Positions 1-9,345 of a stretch of DNA of 64,000 nucleotides are shown here, one piece after another. Source of the DNA: Streptomyces sp. NBC_01233 (GTDB taxonomy: Bacteria > Actinomycetota > Actinomycetes > Streptomycetales > Streptomycetaceae); the NCBI RefSeq assembly GCF_035989305.1, contig NZ_CP108514.1, positions 4,503,501 to 4,567,500 on the forward strand, in the 5' to 3' direction. The position numbers and the translations under genes were made by a program. Every line of letters begins with the position of its first letter. The first letter of the stretch is position 1. Below the pieces are notes generated by a model, which saw only the letters and a program-made list of their open reading frames with translations, was not told where the DNA came from and made no database searches.

Positions 1-369
1 CACAGCGCCCACGCGCACGTGGCCCAGGCCGCCACCGCAGCGCCCGCGACCGGCCTGTTCAGCCCGGCCATGCTGCTCGGCCACCTGCTGGCCGCGCTCG
101 CCGCCGGCTGGCTGCTCGGCCGCGGCGACGCCGCTCTCTTCCGGCTCGTGGAACTGTCCCGGCTCTCCGCCGAAGCCGTCCCGGTACGCCCGCTGCGCGC
201 CGCACTGGCCCTCGTACGGGCCCTCGGCGCCGGCCTGCCGGGCGCGCCCGCCCGGCTCCCGCAGGCCCTGCGCACCGGGGCCGACCCGGCCGCCTGCACC
301 GGCCGGGAAGCACTCCAGCACACGGTGATCAGGCGCGGGCCGCCCACGGCCCTCGCCCTCGCAGCCTGA
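1..369 (+). CDS. C-terminal part of a membrane protein (5' end outside window)
   Basis: The frame is open from base 1 and ends at TGA 367-369, so only the last 122 codons are present. It begins with a His/Ala-rich stretch and holds at least one clear hydrophobic segment (from about GLFSPAMLLGHLLAALAAGW), followed by an Ala/Leu/Arg-rich tail. I do not recognise a family. It lies 108 bp upstream of the copper protein YcnI on the same strand, so it may head the copper locus, and proteins with His-rich membrane-proximal segments are common in such loci; that role is inferred from position only. An internal GTG at base 19 should not be taken as the start. Confidence 0.6.
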   Translation, partial: HSAHAHVAQAATAAPATGLFSPAMLLGHLLAALAAGWLLGRGDAALFRLVELSRLSAEAVPVRPLRAALALVRALGAGLPGAPARLPQALRTGADPAACTGREALQHTVIRRGPPTALALAA

Positions 370-477
370 CGCGGCACCCTCCTCCCCAGGGACACACGGT
401 GGGAGCACCGGTGCCGCGAACTCCGCGCGCGCCCGTGCGCGGATCCACCGTCACCGCTTCCGTGGAGTGTTTCTGCC

Positions 478-1200
478 ATGAAGACCTCTCGCGTCTCCTT
501 CGCCGCCGCCCTCGCCGCCGGCACCGTCCTCGTTCTGTCCGGTACCGCCTTCGCGCACGTCGGCGTGCAGCCCGTCGGAGAGGCCGCCAAGGGTGGCTAC
601 GCGACGCTCAACTTCAAGGTCCCCAACGAGCGCGACAACGCTTCGACTACCCAGGTCGAGGTCAACTTCCCGGTCGACCAGCCGCTCACGTCCGTCATGC
701 CGCAGGACATCCCCGGCTGGACGTCCAGCGTCGAGAAGACCAAGCTCGACAAGCCGCTGACCGTGCACGGCAAGCAGGTCAACGAGGTCGTCACCAAGGT
801 GACCTGGACCGGCGGCAAGATCGAGGCCGGGAAGTTCCAGCAGTTCCCGGTCTCCGTCGGCAAGCTGCCCGAGAACGCCGAGCAGATGGTCTTCAAGTCC
901 ATCCAGACCTACGACAACGGCGAGGTCGTCCGCTGGATCGAGGAGGCCAAGGAAGGCGCCGCGGAACCGCAGAGCCCGGCGCCCGTCCTGAAGCTGACCG
1001 CCGCGAAGGGCGACGCCCACCACGGCGCCGCAAAGACCGACGAGGCGAAGAACACCGAAAAGGACGCCGGGCACGGCCACGACGAGGCCGCCGCCGAGCA
1101 CGGCTCGGACACCACCGCGCGCGTCCTCGGCATCGCCGGCATCGTCATCGGACTCGGCGGGGTCGCCTTCGGCGTCGCCTCGCGTCGCCGCTCCGCCTGA
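478..1200 (+). CDS. ycnI: YcnI family (DUF1775) extracytoplasmic copper-binding protein
   Basis: The 240-residue product has a Sec signal peptide (residues 1-22, ending AFA before His). The predicted mature chain starts HVGVQP, so the first residue is histidine, as in the mononuclear copper site reported for Bacillus YcnI, and a DIPGW segment supplies a conserved Trp. The DUF1775 beta-sandwich fills residues about 25-165. A charged Lys/Glu/His linker (165-205) follows, then one C-terminal transmembrane helix (about 210-232) and an Arg-rich stop-transfer tail, so the domain is held outside the membrane. It heads a same-strand series with sco, ecuC, copC/D and dtpA, which supports a role in copper binding or delivery at the cell surface. 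Confidence 0.9.
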   Translation: MKTSRVSFAAALAAGTVLVLSGTAFAHVGVQPVGEAAKGGYATLNFKVPNERDNASTTQVEVNFPVDQPLTSVMPQDIPGWTSSVEKTKLDKPLTVHGKQVNEVVTKVTWTGGKIEAGKFQQFPVSVGKLPENAEQMVFKSIQTYDNGEVVRWIEEAKEGAAEPQSPAPVLKLTAAKGDAHHGAAKTDEAKNTEKDAGHGHDEAAAEHGSDTTARVLGIAGIVIGLGGVAFGVASRRRSA

Positions 1201-1266
1201 CCTGCGGCGCCCGTCGGCGCCACCGCTCCGTATCCGAACCATCCCCGATCCCAGGGACTCCTCTCC

Positions 1267-1920
1267 ATGCGCACCACACGTGTGACGGCCGCCGCTCTCC
1301 TCGCAGCGGCCGCCCTCACCCTCACCGCCTGCGGCGGTGAGCCCGCCAAGACCGGCTCGGTCACCCAGATCTCCGGCGGCCAGAGCAACGCCAAGGCCGC
1401 GACCGTCCTGGACCGCCCCTTCGACAAGCCGGAGCTCGTCCTCACGGACACCACCGGCAAGCCGTGGAACCTGCGTGAGCAGACCAAGGGCAAGCCGACG
1501 CTGATCTACTTCGGCTACACCAGCTGCCCCGACGTGTGCCCGCTGACGATGAGCAACATCGCCGTCGCCAAGATGGCACTCCCCAAGGCCGACCAGGACA
1601 ACCTGCGGATCGTCTTCGTCACCACCGACCCCGAACGGGACACTCCCGAGTCCCTCGCCTCGTGGCTCAAGGGGCAGGACCCGTCCTTCATCGGACTCAC
1701 CGGGGACTTCGCCGCCATCCAGGCCGCCGCACGCACGCTCGGCATCGGTATAGAGGCGGCCAAGAAGGACGCCAACGGCAACGTCGTCTCCATGCACGGC
1801 GCGCAGGTCATCGCGTTCTCGCCCAAGACCGACGAGGGCTACGTGCTCTACGGCGAGGGCACCACCGTCGACGACTACACCAAGGACCTGCCGAAGCTCA
1901 TCAAGGGAGAGAACCCGTGA
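1267..1920 (+). CDS. sco: Sco1/SenC family copper chaperone lipoprotein
   Basis: The 217-residue lipoprotein has a signal peptide with lipobox LTAC (Cys22). The thioredoxin-like Sco fold carries the copper motif CPDVC (Cys87, Cys91) and the distal ligand His177 in VSMHGAQV, so all three canonical Cu ligands are present. Sco proteins deliver copper to the CuA site of cytochrome oxidase. In Streptomyces lividans the Sco of the equivalent locus acts with EcuC and DtpA and is needed for copper-dependent development. The stop codon overlaps the GTG of ecuC (GTGA at 1917-1920), so the two genes are translationally coupled. The identification rests on the motif set and on gene order. Confidence 0.95.
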   Translation: MRTTRVTAAALLAAAALTLTACGGEPAKTGSVTQISGGQSNAKAATVLDRPFDKPELVLTDTTGKPWNLREQTKGKPTLIYFGYTSCPDVCPLTMSNIAVAKMALPKADQDNLRIVFVTTDPERDTPESLASWLKGQDPSFIGLTGDFAAIQAAARTLGIGIEAAKKDANGNVVSMHGAQVIAFSPKTDEGYVLYGEGTTVDDYTKDLPKLIKGENP

Positions 1921-2396
1921 ACGCCCGCACCACCCGCACCCTCGCCGCCGCCCTCGCCCTGACGGCGGCCCTCGCCCTGTCCGGCTGCTCCGGCGACAGC
2001 GAGCCGAAGATGGCGGTCAGCGGCGCGTTCATGCCCCAGCCCGTGAACGACAAGATGGCCGGCGCCTTCATGGTCATCAAGAACAGCACCGAGACCGCCG
2101 ACAAGCTCACCGGCGCCACCTCCCCGCTCTCCGACGATCTCCAGGTCCACGAGACCAAGGACCAGAAGATGCAGCAGGTCCAGTCGATGGACGTGCCGGC
2201 GAACGGTGAACTCCGACTGGAGCGCGGCGGCAGCCACATCATGTTCATGGGGCTCAAGAGCACCCCGAAGGTCGGGGACAAGGTCACCGTCGAGCTCCAC
2301 TTCGAAAAGGCCGGCCCCGTCAAGGTCGAGCTGGACGTGAAGGAACGGACGTACGACGCGCAGACTCCGAAATCCACGGCTGGCAACGGCCACTGA
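1917..2396 (+). CDS. ecuC: PCu(A)C-type extracytoplasmic copper chaperone EcuC
   Basis: The 159-residue lipoprotein has a lipobox LSGC with Cys24. The PCu(A)C domain (residues about 33-145) shows the Met/His ligands of the family: a Met-rich segment around MPQPVNDKMAGAFM, VHETKDQKMQQVQSM, and GSHIMFMGLK. The family binds Cu(I) outside the membrane and passes it to Sco or directly to CuA oxidase. The GTG at 1917 was chosen because it overlaps the sco TGA and is followed at once by a normal signal peptide; the frame stays open further upstream, but only as a shadow of sco. The tail is short and His-ended. Its neighbours are sco and copC/D, as in the S. lividans copper locus. Confidence 0.93.
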   Translation: MNARTTRTLAAALALTAALALSGCSGDSEPKMAVSGAFMPQPVNDKMAGAFMVIKNSTETADKLTGATSPLSDDLQVHETKDQKMQQVQSMDVPANGELRLERGGSHIMFMGLKSTPKVGDKVTVELHFEKAGPVKVELDVKERTYDAQTPKSTAGNGH

Positions 2397-2418
2397 CGGA
2401 CCGAGGAACCGACACGCC

Positions 2419-4443
2419 ATGACGGCCACCGCCCCCTCCGCGGCCCGCGCCCCTGCCACGGCATTCCTGCCACGGCTCGCGCTGGTCCTCGCAGCCCTGC
2501 TGGCAACCCTGTTCACCGCGGCCTCACCGGCCACGGCGCACGCCGCACTCACCGCGAGCGACCCCAAGGACGGGGCGGTGGTCGCCACGGCCCCCGCCCA
2601 GGTCACGCTCTCCTTCTCGGAGCAGGTCGCGATGGGCGACGACTCCATCCGCGTCCTCGACCCCCAGGGCAGGCGCGTGGACACCGGCGAGCTGCGCGAC
2701 ATGTGCAGCGGGAACACCGTGCGCTACGGCACCGCCCTGCACACCGGCCTGCCCGACGGCACCTACACCGTCGCCTGGCAGGCGGTCTCGGCCGACAGCC
2801 ATCCGATCTCCGGGGCCTTCACCTTCTCCATCGGCGCGCCCTCGGCCACCGATGTCACGCTGCCCACCGCGCAGGCGGGCGGCGGACCCGTGGGCATCGC
2901 GTACGGGATCGCCCGCTACGCCGCCTACGCCGGCTTCACCGTCCTCGTGGGCGGCGCCGCCTTCATCCTGCTGTGCTGGCGCCGGGGCGCCGCCGAACGG
3001 CCGCTCCAGAAGCTCGTCGTGCGCGCCTGGGTCACGCTGACCGTCGCCACCCTCGTGATGCTGGTGCTCCGGACTCCGTACACGGGCTCCGGGAAGTTCG
3101 CCGACGCCTTCGACCTCGACGGGCTCAGGGCCGTCCTGGAGACCAAGACCGGTGCCTCGCTCGTCTCCCGGCTGCTCCTGCTGGGTGCCGCCGCCCTCTT
3201 CGTCGCTGTCCTCTTCGGTGTCTACGCGCGCCGCCTGCAGAGCGCCGGCCCCGAGGAGGAGGCGAGCGCCGAGGCGTCCGAGGTGGCCAAGGACACCAAC
3301 GACCTCACCTTCGGCCTGGCCATCGGCGGCGCCGTGGTTGCCGGCGGCATCGCGGCCACGTGGGCCCTCTCGGAACACGCCTCCACGGGCGTCCAGCCCG
3401 GGATCGCCATGCCGGCCGACATCCTGCACCTGCTGGCCGTCGCCACCTGGCTCGGCGGTCTCACCGCGCTACTCGTCGCCCTCCACAAGGTCCCGGGGAT
3501 CGAACGCGCGGCTGTCCGGCGCTTCTCCACGGTCGCCTTCGTCAGCGTCCTGGTGCTCGCCGTCACCGGCGTGTACCAGTCCTGGCGCCAGCTCGGCAGT
3601 TGGTCCGCCCTCACCGGCACCGACTACGGCCGGCTGCTGCTCCTGAAGGTCGGCCTGGTCGCCGTCCTCCTGGGCGTCGCCTGCCTGTCCCGGAAGTGGA
3701 CCGCACGGCTCGCCGACGCCCCCGAGGCAGCCGTTGCCGCCGCCGCATCGGCCGCAGAGGCGGCCGGGCCGGGCGATGTTTCACGTGAAACAGGCTCCGC
3801 GGTCTCCGAAGACCTCGACGGCTCCGACGTTTCACGTGAAACAGAACCCGTCACCGTCCCGGCGGACCCGGAGCGTGCCGCGCAGCTCGCCCGGCAGCGC
3901 GCCGCCCGTGAGAGCGCGCGCGAGAAGCAGGTCCGAGACGCCGACCCCAACCGCACCGGCCTGCGCCGCTCCGTCCTCGCCGAAGCGGGCATCGCCGTGA
4001 TCCTGCTCGCCGTCACCACGGTTCTCACCAGCACCGAGCCCGGGCGCACCGTGGAGCAGGAGGTCGGCCGCGGCGGTTCCAGCGCCACCGCCGTCCCCGA
4101 CCGCGCCGTCAAGATCACCCTGCCGTTCGACACCGGCGGCCAGAACGGCAAGGGGTCCGTCCGACTCGAGCTCGACCCCGGCCGGGTCGGTGCGAACACC
4201 CTTCACCTCTGGGCCGAATCCAGCGACGGCAGGCCCCTCGACCTCCCCGAGATCAAGGTCGCCTTCACCCTGCCGGCCAAGGACATCGGCCCCCTGCCGC
4301 TCGTCCCCGACCAGGCCGCCCCCGGGCACTGGACCGCATCCGGTGTCCAGCTGCCGCTCGCCGGCGAATGGCGCATCGACGTGACCGTCCGTACCTCCGA
4401 CATCGACCAGACCACCGTGCAGAAGACTGTGAAGATCGGCTGA
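2419..4443 (+). CDS. CopC/CopD fusion copper resistance/uptake protein
   Basis: The 674-residue protein has a signal peptide ending TAHA, after which a CopC beta-barrel (about 40-140) begins with a His-containing N-terminus (HAALTASDPKDG). A CopD membrane domain with about eight helices follows (about 158-440 and a last helix near 518-535), then a C-terminal beta domain (about 560-672) like those found on other Streptomyces CopD proteins. The hydrophilic linker at about 440-510 is encoded by DNA that contains two exact parS sites, so the peptide DVSRET occurs twice there. CopC binds copper at the outer face and CopD is the membrane partner. Its position between ecuC and dtpA supports copper import or periplasmic handling. 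Confidence 0.9.
   Translation: MTATAPSAARAPATAFLPRLALVLAALLATLFTAASPATAHAALTASDPKDGAVVATAPAQVTLSFSEQVAMGDDSIRVLDPQGRRVDTGELRDMCSGNTVRYGTALHTGLPDGTYTVAWQAVSADSHPISGAFTFSIGAPSATDVTLPTAQAGGGPVGIAYGIARYAAYAGFTVLVGGAAFILLCWRRGAAERPLQKLVVRAWVTLTVATLVMLVLRTPYTGSGKFADAFDLDGLRAVLETKTGASLVSRLLLLGAAALFVAVLFGVYARRLQSAGPEEEASAEASEVAKDTNDLTFGLAIGGAVVAGGIAATWALSEHASTGVQPGIAMPADILHLLAVATWLGGLTALLVALHKVPGIERAAVRRFSTVAFVSVLVLAVTGVYQSWRQLGSWSALTGTDYGRLLLLKVGLVAVLLGVACLSRKWTARLADAPEAAVAAAASAAEAAGPGDVSRETGSAVSEDLDGSDVSRETEPVTVPADPERAAQLARQRAARESAREKQVRDADPNRTGLRRSVLAEAGIAVILLAVTTVLTSTEPGRTVEQEVGRGGSSATAVPDRAVKITLPFDTGGQNGKGSVRLELDPGRVGANTLHLWAESSDGRPLDLPEIKVAFTLPAKDIGPLPLVPDQAAPGHWTASGVQLPLAGEWRIDVTVRTSDIDQTTVQKTVKIG
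3778..3791. other. parS: parS site (ParB binding), inside the CopC/D gene
   Basis: This is an exact copy of GTTTCACGTGAAAC, the 14-bp palindrome bound by ParB in Streptomyces. It is in frame in the CopD linker and encodes VSRET. A second copy lies 51 bp downstream. Confidence 0.93.
3829..3842. other. parS: parS site (ParB binding), second copy in the CopC/D gene
   Basis: This is an exact GTTTCACGTGAAAC. Its 51-bp centre-to-centre distance from the previous copy is 17 codons, so both copies are read in the same phase as DVSRET. Paired parS sites are typical of the ParB nucleation zone near oriC. Confidence 0.93.
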
Positions 4444-4447
4444 CAGC

Positions 4448-5725
4448 GTGACCGACAGCAACCCCGACATCGAGATCTCCCGGCGCAGGCTGCTGGGCAC
4501 CGTCGGCGCCGCGGGCGCCGCCGGACTCGCGCTCGGCGCCGCCGGCGGCGCCCTCGCGCACTCCGCGCTCGCTGACTCCGGGAGCGGCTCCACCACGGGC
4601 GCCACCGGAAGCCTGTCCTCCCTCGGCGCCACCCAGGTCGCCTTCCACGGGGATCACCAAGCCGGCATCACCACACCCCTGCAGGCCAAGGGGCACCTCG
4701 TCGCCTTCGACCTCACCCCCGGGGCGGGCCGTACCGAGGCCTCCGCACTGCTGCGACGGTGGTCGGACACCGCACGGCGGCTCATGGCGGGCGAGCCTTC
4801 CGCGACCTCCGACAGCGGTATCGCCCTGGATGCCGGCCCGTCCTCGCTCACCGTCACCTTCGGCTTCGGCCACTCCTTCTTCGAGCGCACCGGCCTCACC
4901 GCCCGCCGCCCCTCCGCCCTCGACCCGCTGCCGGACTTCTCCTCCGACCGGCTCGACGCCCAGCGCAGCAACGGCGACCTGTGGGTCCAGATCGGCTCCG
5001 ACGACGGACTCGTCGCCTTCCACGCCCTGCGCGCCCTGCAGAAGGACGCCGGGGACGCCGCCCGCGTCCGCTGGCAGATGAACGGCTTCAACCGGTCCCC
5101 CGGAGCCACCGGCACCCCGATGACCGCCCGCAACCTCATGGGCCAGATCGACGGCACCGGCAACCCGAAGCCCTCGCAGCCCGACTTCGACAAGCGGATC
5201 TTCGTCCCCTCGGCGGGCCCCGGGCCGGCCGAGCACGCCTGGATGGCCGGGGGCTCGTACGCCGTCGTACGTCGCATCCGGATGCTGCTCGACGACTGGG
5301 ACAAGCAGTCGCTCGCCCAGCAGGAGCAGGTCATAGGCCGCACCAAGGCCACCGGTGCCCCACTGACCGGCGGCACGGAGACCACCAAGATGGCGCTCGA
5401 CAAGTTCGGCGCCGACGGCAAGCCGGTCATCCCGTCCAACGCGCATGCCCGGATCTCGGCCCCCGAGCAGAACGGCGGGGCGGCCATGCTGCGCCGCCCC
5501 TTCTCCTTCCACGACGGGATCGGCTCCGACGGCGCCCCGGACGCCGGACTCCTCTTCGTCTGCTGGCAGGCCGATCCGCTGCGCGGGTTCGTACCCGTAC
5601 AGCGCAAGCTCGACCGCGGGGACGCGCTGTCGGAGTTCATCCGGCACGAGTCCAGTGGCTTGTACGCGGTTCCGCCCGGCCCCCGCAGCGGCGAATACGT
5701 GGGGCAGCGGCTGCTCGAAGGGTGA
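4448..5725 (+). CDS. dtpA: Tat-exported DyP-type heme peroxidase DtpA (EfeB-like)
   Basis: The 425-residue product starts at a GTG 2 bp after the copC/D stop. A Tat signal has SRRRLLG at residues 11-17 and a hydrophobic stretch ending near Ala40. The DyP core has the family motif GQIDG with the distal Asp, the proximal heme His in SNAHARISAPE and the distal Arg in MLRRPFSF, so the heme site looks complete. DyP peroxidases use H2O2 to oxidise dyes and other substrates. In S. lividans the enzyme at this locus, DtpA, is needed to mature the copper radical oxidase GlxA and for copper-dependent morphogenesis. Gene order sco-ecuC-copC/D-dtpA matches that locus. Annotation as deferrochelatase EfeB is an alternative, but no efeU/efeO lies here. 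Confidence 0.92.
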   Translation: MTDSNPDIEISRRRLLGTVGAAGAAGLALGAAGGALAHSALADSGSGSTTGATGSLSSLGATQVAFHGDHQAGITTPLQAKGHLVAFDLTPGAGRTEASALLRRWSDTARRLMAGEPSATSDSGIALDAGPSSLTVTFGFGHSFFERTGLTARRPSALDPLPDFSSDRLDAQRSNGDLWVQIGSDDGLVAFHALRALQKDAGDAARVRWQMNGFNRSPGATGTPMTARNLMGQIDGTGNPKPSQPDFDKRIFVPSAGPGPAEHAWMAGGSYAVVRRIRMLLDDWDKQSLAQQEQVIGRTKATGAPLTGGTETTKMALDKFGADGKPVIPSNAHARISAPEQNGGAAMLRRPFSFHDGIGSDGAPDAGLLFVCWQADPLRGFVPVQRKLDRGDALSEFIRHESSGLYAVPPGPRSGEYVGQRLLEG

Positions 5726-5767
5726 ACAGGACCCCGGTGGGCGTGACCCCGGCATTACGCTGATCGC

Positions 5768-6703
5768 ATGTCAGCCACCCGCTTCACGTATCTCGGTCCC
5801 GAGGGCACTTTCACCGAGGCCGCCCTGCGCACCCTGCCGGAAGCCGCGACCCGGGAGCTCATCCCGATGGTGTCGGTTCCGGCCGCCCTGGACGCCGTGC
5901 GCAACGGCGAGGCGGCCGCCGCACTCGTCCCGATCGAGAACTCGGTCGAGGGCGGGGTCACCGCCACCCTCGACGAGCTGGCCTCGGGCGAACCGCTGAT
6001 GATCTACCGCGAGGTGCTGCTGCCCATCGCCTTCGCGCTGCTCGTGCGGCCCGGGACGTCGCTGTCGGACGTCAAGACCGTCACGGGTCACCCGGTCGCC
6101 CAGCCCCAGGTGCGCAACTGGCTGCGGGCGAACCTGCCCGACGCGGTGTGGGAGTCGGCCGCCTCGAACGCCGACGGCGCCCGGCTGGTCCAGGAGGGCC
6201 GCTTCGACGCCGCCTTCGCGGGCGAATTCGCCGCGGCCACGTACGGGCTCGTCCCGCTGGTCACCGAGATCCATGACGCTGAGAACGCCGAGACCCGGTT
6301 CGTGCTCGTGGGACGCCCCGCACGGCCCGCCGCGCCGACCGGCGCGGACAAGACCTCCGTCGTGCTGTGGCTCGGCGACGACCACCCGGGTGCGCTGCTG
6401 GAGCTCCTGCAGGAGTTCGCGGTCCGCGGGGTCAACCTGATGCTGATCCAGTCCCGTCCAACGGGACAGGGCATCGGCAACTACTGCTTCGCCGTCGACG
6501 CCGAGGGCCACATCTCGGACCGACGGGTCAGCGAGGCGCTCATGGGCCTCAAGCGGACCTGCCCGCAGGTCCGCTTCCTCGGGTCCTATCCGCGTGCCGG
6601 CGTCGCTCAGAGTGATGTCAGGGCGCCTCGGGCCGGAACCTCCGACGGCGACTTCACGGATGCTTCCGACTGGCTGACTCGTTGCCTCGACGGCCGGGCG
6701 TAG
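5768..6703 (+). CDS. pheA: Prephenate dehydratase
   Basis: The 311-residue enzyme converts prephenate to phenylpyruvate for phenylalanine synthesis in the cytosol. The catalytic domain (1-190) opens with YLGPEGTFTEAAL and contains PIENSVEGGV and the TRF motif (AETRFVLVG). A C-terminal ACT domain (about 195-275) carries the QSRPTGQGIGNYCF variant of the ESRP phenylalanine-binding motif, so feedback inhibition is expected. The last 35 residues are a non-conserved tail. It stands alone: the following 537 bp has no gene and contains DnaA boxes. Confidence 0.96.
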   Translation: MSATRFTYLGPEGTFTEAALRTLPEAATRELIPMVSVPAALDAVRNGEAAAALVPIENSVEGGVTATLDELASGEPLMIYREVLLPIAFALLVRPGTSLSDVKTVTGHPVAQPQVRNWLRANLPDAVWESAASNADGARLVQEGRFDAAFAGEFAAATYGLVPLVTEIHDAENAETRFVLVGRPARPAAPTGADKTSVVLWLGDDHPGALLELLQEFAVRGVNLMLIQSRPTGQGIGNYCFAVDAEGHISDRRVSEALMGLKRTCPQVRFLGSYPRAGVAQSDVRAPRAGTSDGDFTDASDWLTRCLDGRA

Positions 6704-6726
6704 GGCGTCGTCCACCGCCCCGCCCG

Positions 6727-7035
6727 CTGTCCACAGAGTTATCCACAGGGTGGGACGGCAGCCTGGGGACAAGTCGACAGAGCGGCATGACAAGGTCGAC
6801 AAATCGGTTGGGGGCTCAGGTTTCGCGCTGAGGAGCGGGAGGTGAACGGTGTCACCCCCGTATCACCGATCAACTCTTTGGGGCGAGCCATTCCCACCCG
6901 AATGAGTGTGTGAGGGTGGTTTGAACCCTGATTCGCCTCGGCCATCCACCGATCAGGAATGATCTATTCCTGTATCCACAGATGCAGCACACAGCCTGTG
7001 GATAAGATGCGGGCCGCTGCAATTCCTGTGGACAA
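6727..7035. promoter_or_regulatory. DnaA-box cluster in the 537-bp pheA-serS gap
   Basis: The gap 6704-7240 contains no convincing gene. It holds TTATCCACA at 6739-6747, TGTGGATAA (same box, other strand) at 6997-7005, TGTGGACAA (reverse of the Streptomyces consensus TTGTCCACA) at 7027-7035, and one-mismatch boxes at 6727-6735 and 6972-6980. The last 200 bp is relatively AT-rich for this genome and must also carry the serS promoter. DnaA-box clusters outside oriC that influence replication are known in Streptomyces coelicolor; whether this is one of them is inference. Confidence 0.75.
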
Positions 7036-7240
7036 GAACAGCCTCCGGCCCTGCTCAGGGCCCGCCCGGCCGTCGGCATTGTGCCCCTTTTCGGGGAATG
7101 GGGCGGGTTTTATTGACGATCCAAGAAGGGTCACTTCCGGTCACCGATCAAGACTTATCCATTCGTTGCAATTAGGACATAGCGACACGCAGCGTGATAT
7201 CGGTGTGACCCCAGGAAGCCCAGCCCGGTAGCCTGGAGGG

Positions 7241-8518
7241 GTGATTGACCTCCGGCTGCTCCGTGAAGACCCTGACCGTGTCCGCGCCTCACAGCGCGCC
7301 CGTGGAGAGGACGTCGACCTCGTCGACGCACTGCTCTCCGCCGATGAGCGCCGCAGGTCCTCAGGCATGCGCTTCGACGAACTGCGCAATGAGCAGAAGT
7401 CCCTCGGCAAGCTCATTCCGAAGGCCTCCCCGGAGGAGCGGGCCGAGCTGCTGAAGAAGGCCGAGCAGCTCAAGCAGGACGTCAAGGCCGCCGAGGCCGA
7501 GCAGAACGAGGCCGACGAGGCCGCCAAGCAGCTCCTCCTGCAGCTCGGCAACATCGTCCACGAGGACGTCCCGGTCGGCGGCGAGGAGGACTTCACCGTC
7601 CTGGAGACGCACGGCACCATCCGCGACTTCGCCGCCGAGGGCTTCGAGCCCAAGGACCACCTGGAGCTCGGCGAATCGCTCGGCGCCATCGACGTCGAGC
7701 GCGGTGCCAAGGTCTCGGGCTCGCGCTTCTACTACCTGACCGGTGTGGGCGCCCTGCTGGAGCTGGCGCTGGTCAACGCGGCCATCGCGCAGGCCACCGA
7801 GGCCGGCTTCATCCCGATGCTGACCCCCGCGCTGGTCCGCCCGCGCGCGATGGAGGGCACCGGCTTCCTCGGCCAGGCCGCGGAGAACGTCTACCACCTG
7901 GAGAAGGACGACTACTACCTCGTCGGCACCTCCGAGGTCCCGCTCGCCGCGTACCACATGGACGAGATCATCGACGCCGACAAGCTGCCGCTGCGGTACG
8001 CCGGCTTCTCGCCGTGCTTCCGCCGCGAGGCCGGTACGTACGGCAAGGACACCCGCGGCATCTTCCGCGTCCACCAGTTCGACAAGGTCGAGATGTTCTC
8101 GTACGTCGCACCGGAGGAGGCCGAGGCCGAGCACCAGCGGCTCCTGGAGTGGGAGAAGCAGTGGCTGACCAGCCTGGAGCTGCCGTTCCAGGTGATCGAC
8201 GTCGCCACCGGTGACCTGGGTGCCTCCGCCTCGCGCAAGTTCGACTGCGAGGCGTGGATCCCGACCCAGGGCAAGTACCGCGAGCTGACCTCCGCCTCGA
8301 ACTGCAACAGCTTCCAGGCCCGCCGTCTGTCGATCCGCTACCGCGACGGCAAGAAGACGCAGCCGCTGTCCACGCTGAACGGCACCCTGTGCGCCGTTCC
8401 GCGCACGATCGTCGCGATCCTCGAGAACCACCAGCAGGCCGACGGTTCGGTACGGGTGCCCCAGGCGCTCCGTCCCTACCTCGGCGGCCGCGAGGTCCTG
8501 GAGCCGATCAAAAAGTGA
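7241..8518 (+). CDS. serS: Seryl-tRNA synthetase
   Basis: The 425-residue class IIa aminoacyl-tRNA synthetase charges tRNA-Ser. An N-terminal antiparallel coiled coil (about 30-105) is followed by the catalytic domain with motif 2 ([18 protein letters not shown]) and motif 3 ([16 protein letters not shown]). The length is usual for the family. The GTG start gives the standard N-terminus [11 protein letters not shown]. The stop overlaps the GTG of the following phosphatase gene, indicating cotranscription. No T-box-like leader is visible upstream. Confidence 0.97.
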   Translation: MIDLRLLREDPDRVRASQRARGEDVDLVDALLSADERRRSSGMRFDELRNEQKSLGKLIPKASPEERAELLKKAEQLKQDVKAAEAEQNEADEAAKQLLLQLGNIVHEDVPVGGEEDFTVLETHGTIRDFAAEGFEPKDHLELGESLGAIDVERGAKVSGSRFYYLTGVGALLELALVNAAIAQATEAGFIPMLTPALVRPRAMEGTGFLGQAAENVYHLEKDDYYLVGTSEVPLAAYHMDEIIDADKLPLRYAGFSPCFRREAGTYGKDTRGIFRVHQFDKVEMFSYVAPEEAEAEHQRLLEWEKQWLTSLELPFQVIDVATGDLGASASRKFDCEAWIPTQGKYRELTSASNCNSFQARRLSIRYRDGKKTQPLSTLNGTLCAVPRTIVAILENHQQADGSVRVPQALRPYLGGREVLEPIKK

Positions 8519-9327
8519 GCCCGGCCCCGTTCCCGTACAAGCTCGTCGCCACCGATCTCGACGGCACGCTGCTGCGTGGTGACGACACCGTCTCGGAACG
8601 TACCCGTGCAGCGCTCGTCGCGGCCACCGCGGCGGGCGCGGCGCACATCATCGTCACCGGCCGTGCCGTGCCGTGGACCCGGCACGTGCTGGACGATCTC
8701 GGCTACAAGGGGATCGCCGTCTGCGGGCAGGGCGCGCAGGTCTACGACGCGGGTGCGCACCGGCTGCTGACCTCGGTGACGCTGGACCGGCAGCTGGCCG
8801 GTCTGGCGCTGTCGAAGCTGGAGGCCGAGATCGGTCCGCTGGCCCTGGCGGCCAGCCGGGACGGGGTGGACGGCGAGGTCCTGTTCGGGCCCGGGTACCA
8901 GGTGCAGGAGGGCCTCCCGGCCATCTACCTGGAGGACACCGCCGCGGTGTGGACGGCTCCTCTGAACAAGCTCTACATCCAGCACCGGGAGCTCGACGAC
9001 GACGCGCTCGTCAAGACGGCCCGGGAGACCGTCGGCAGCCTGGTCGACATCGTCATGGCGGGTCCGGGCATCGTCGAGATACTGCCGCTCGGCCTGACCA
9101 AGGCCACCGGCCTGTCGCTGGCCGCGCGCCGGCTGAAGGTGAAGGCGGCGGAGACGATCGCCTTCGGTGACATGCCCAACGACATCCCGATGTTCGGCTG
9201 GGCCGCGCACGGGGTGGCGATGGCCAATGCCCACGCGGAGCTCAAGGCGGTGGCAGACGAGGTGACGACCTCCAACGAGGAGGACGGCATCGCGGTGGTG
9301 CTGGAGCGTCTGCTGGGCGCCGCGTAG
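8515..9327 (+). CDS. HAD-superfamily hydrolase, Cof-type (subclass IIB)
   Basis: The 270-residue predicted phosphatase has motif [12 protein letters not shown] near residue 14, motif II in IIVTGRA, Lys in the KLYI/LTKATGL region and motif [15 protein letters not shown] with [14 protein letters not shown] after it. This is the Cof/YidA type acting on sugar phosphates or other small phosphomonoesters; the substrate cannot be read from sequence. The GTG at 8515 overlaps the serS stop and gives the natural N-terminus; the frame is open further upstream only as a shadow of serS. A related gene lies at 31704-32573. Confidence 0.88.
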   Translation: MSPAPFPYKLVATDLDGTLLRGDDTVSERTRAALVAATAAGAAHIIVTGRAVPWTRHVLDDLGYKGIAVCGQGAQVYDAGAHRLLTSVTLDRQLAGLALSKLEAEIGPLALAASRDGVDGEVLFGPGYQVQEGLPAIYLEDTAAVWTAPLNKLYIQHRELDDDALVKTARETVGSLVDIVMAGPGIVEILPLGLTKATGLSLAARRLKVKAAETIAFGDMPNDIPMFGWAAHGVAMANAHAELKAVADEVTTSNEEDGIAVVLERLLGAA

Positions 9328-9345
9328 CCGGTACGGACGTACGAG

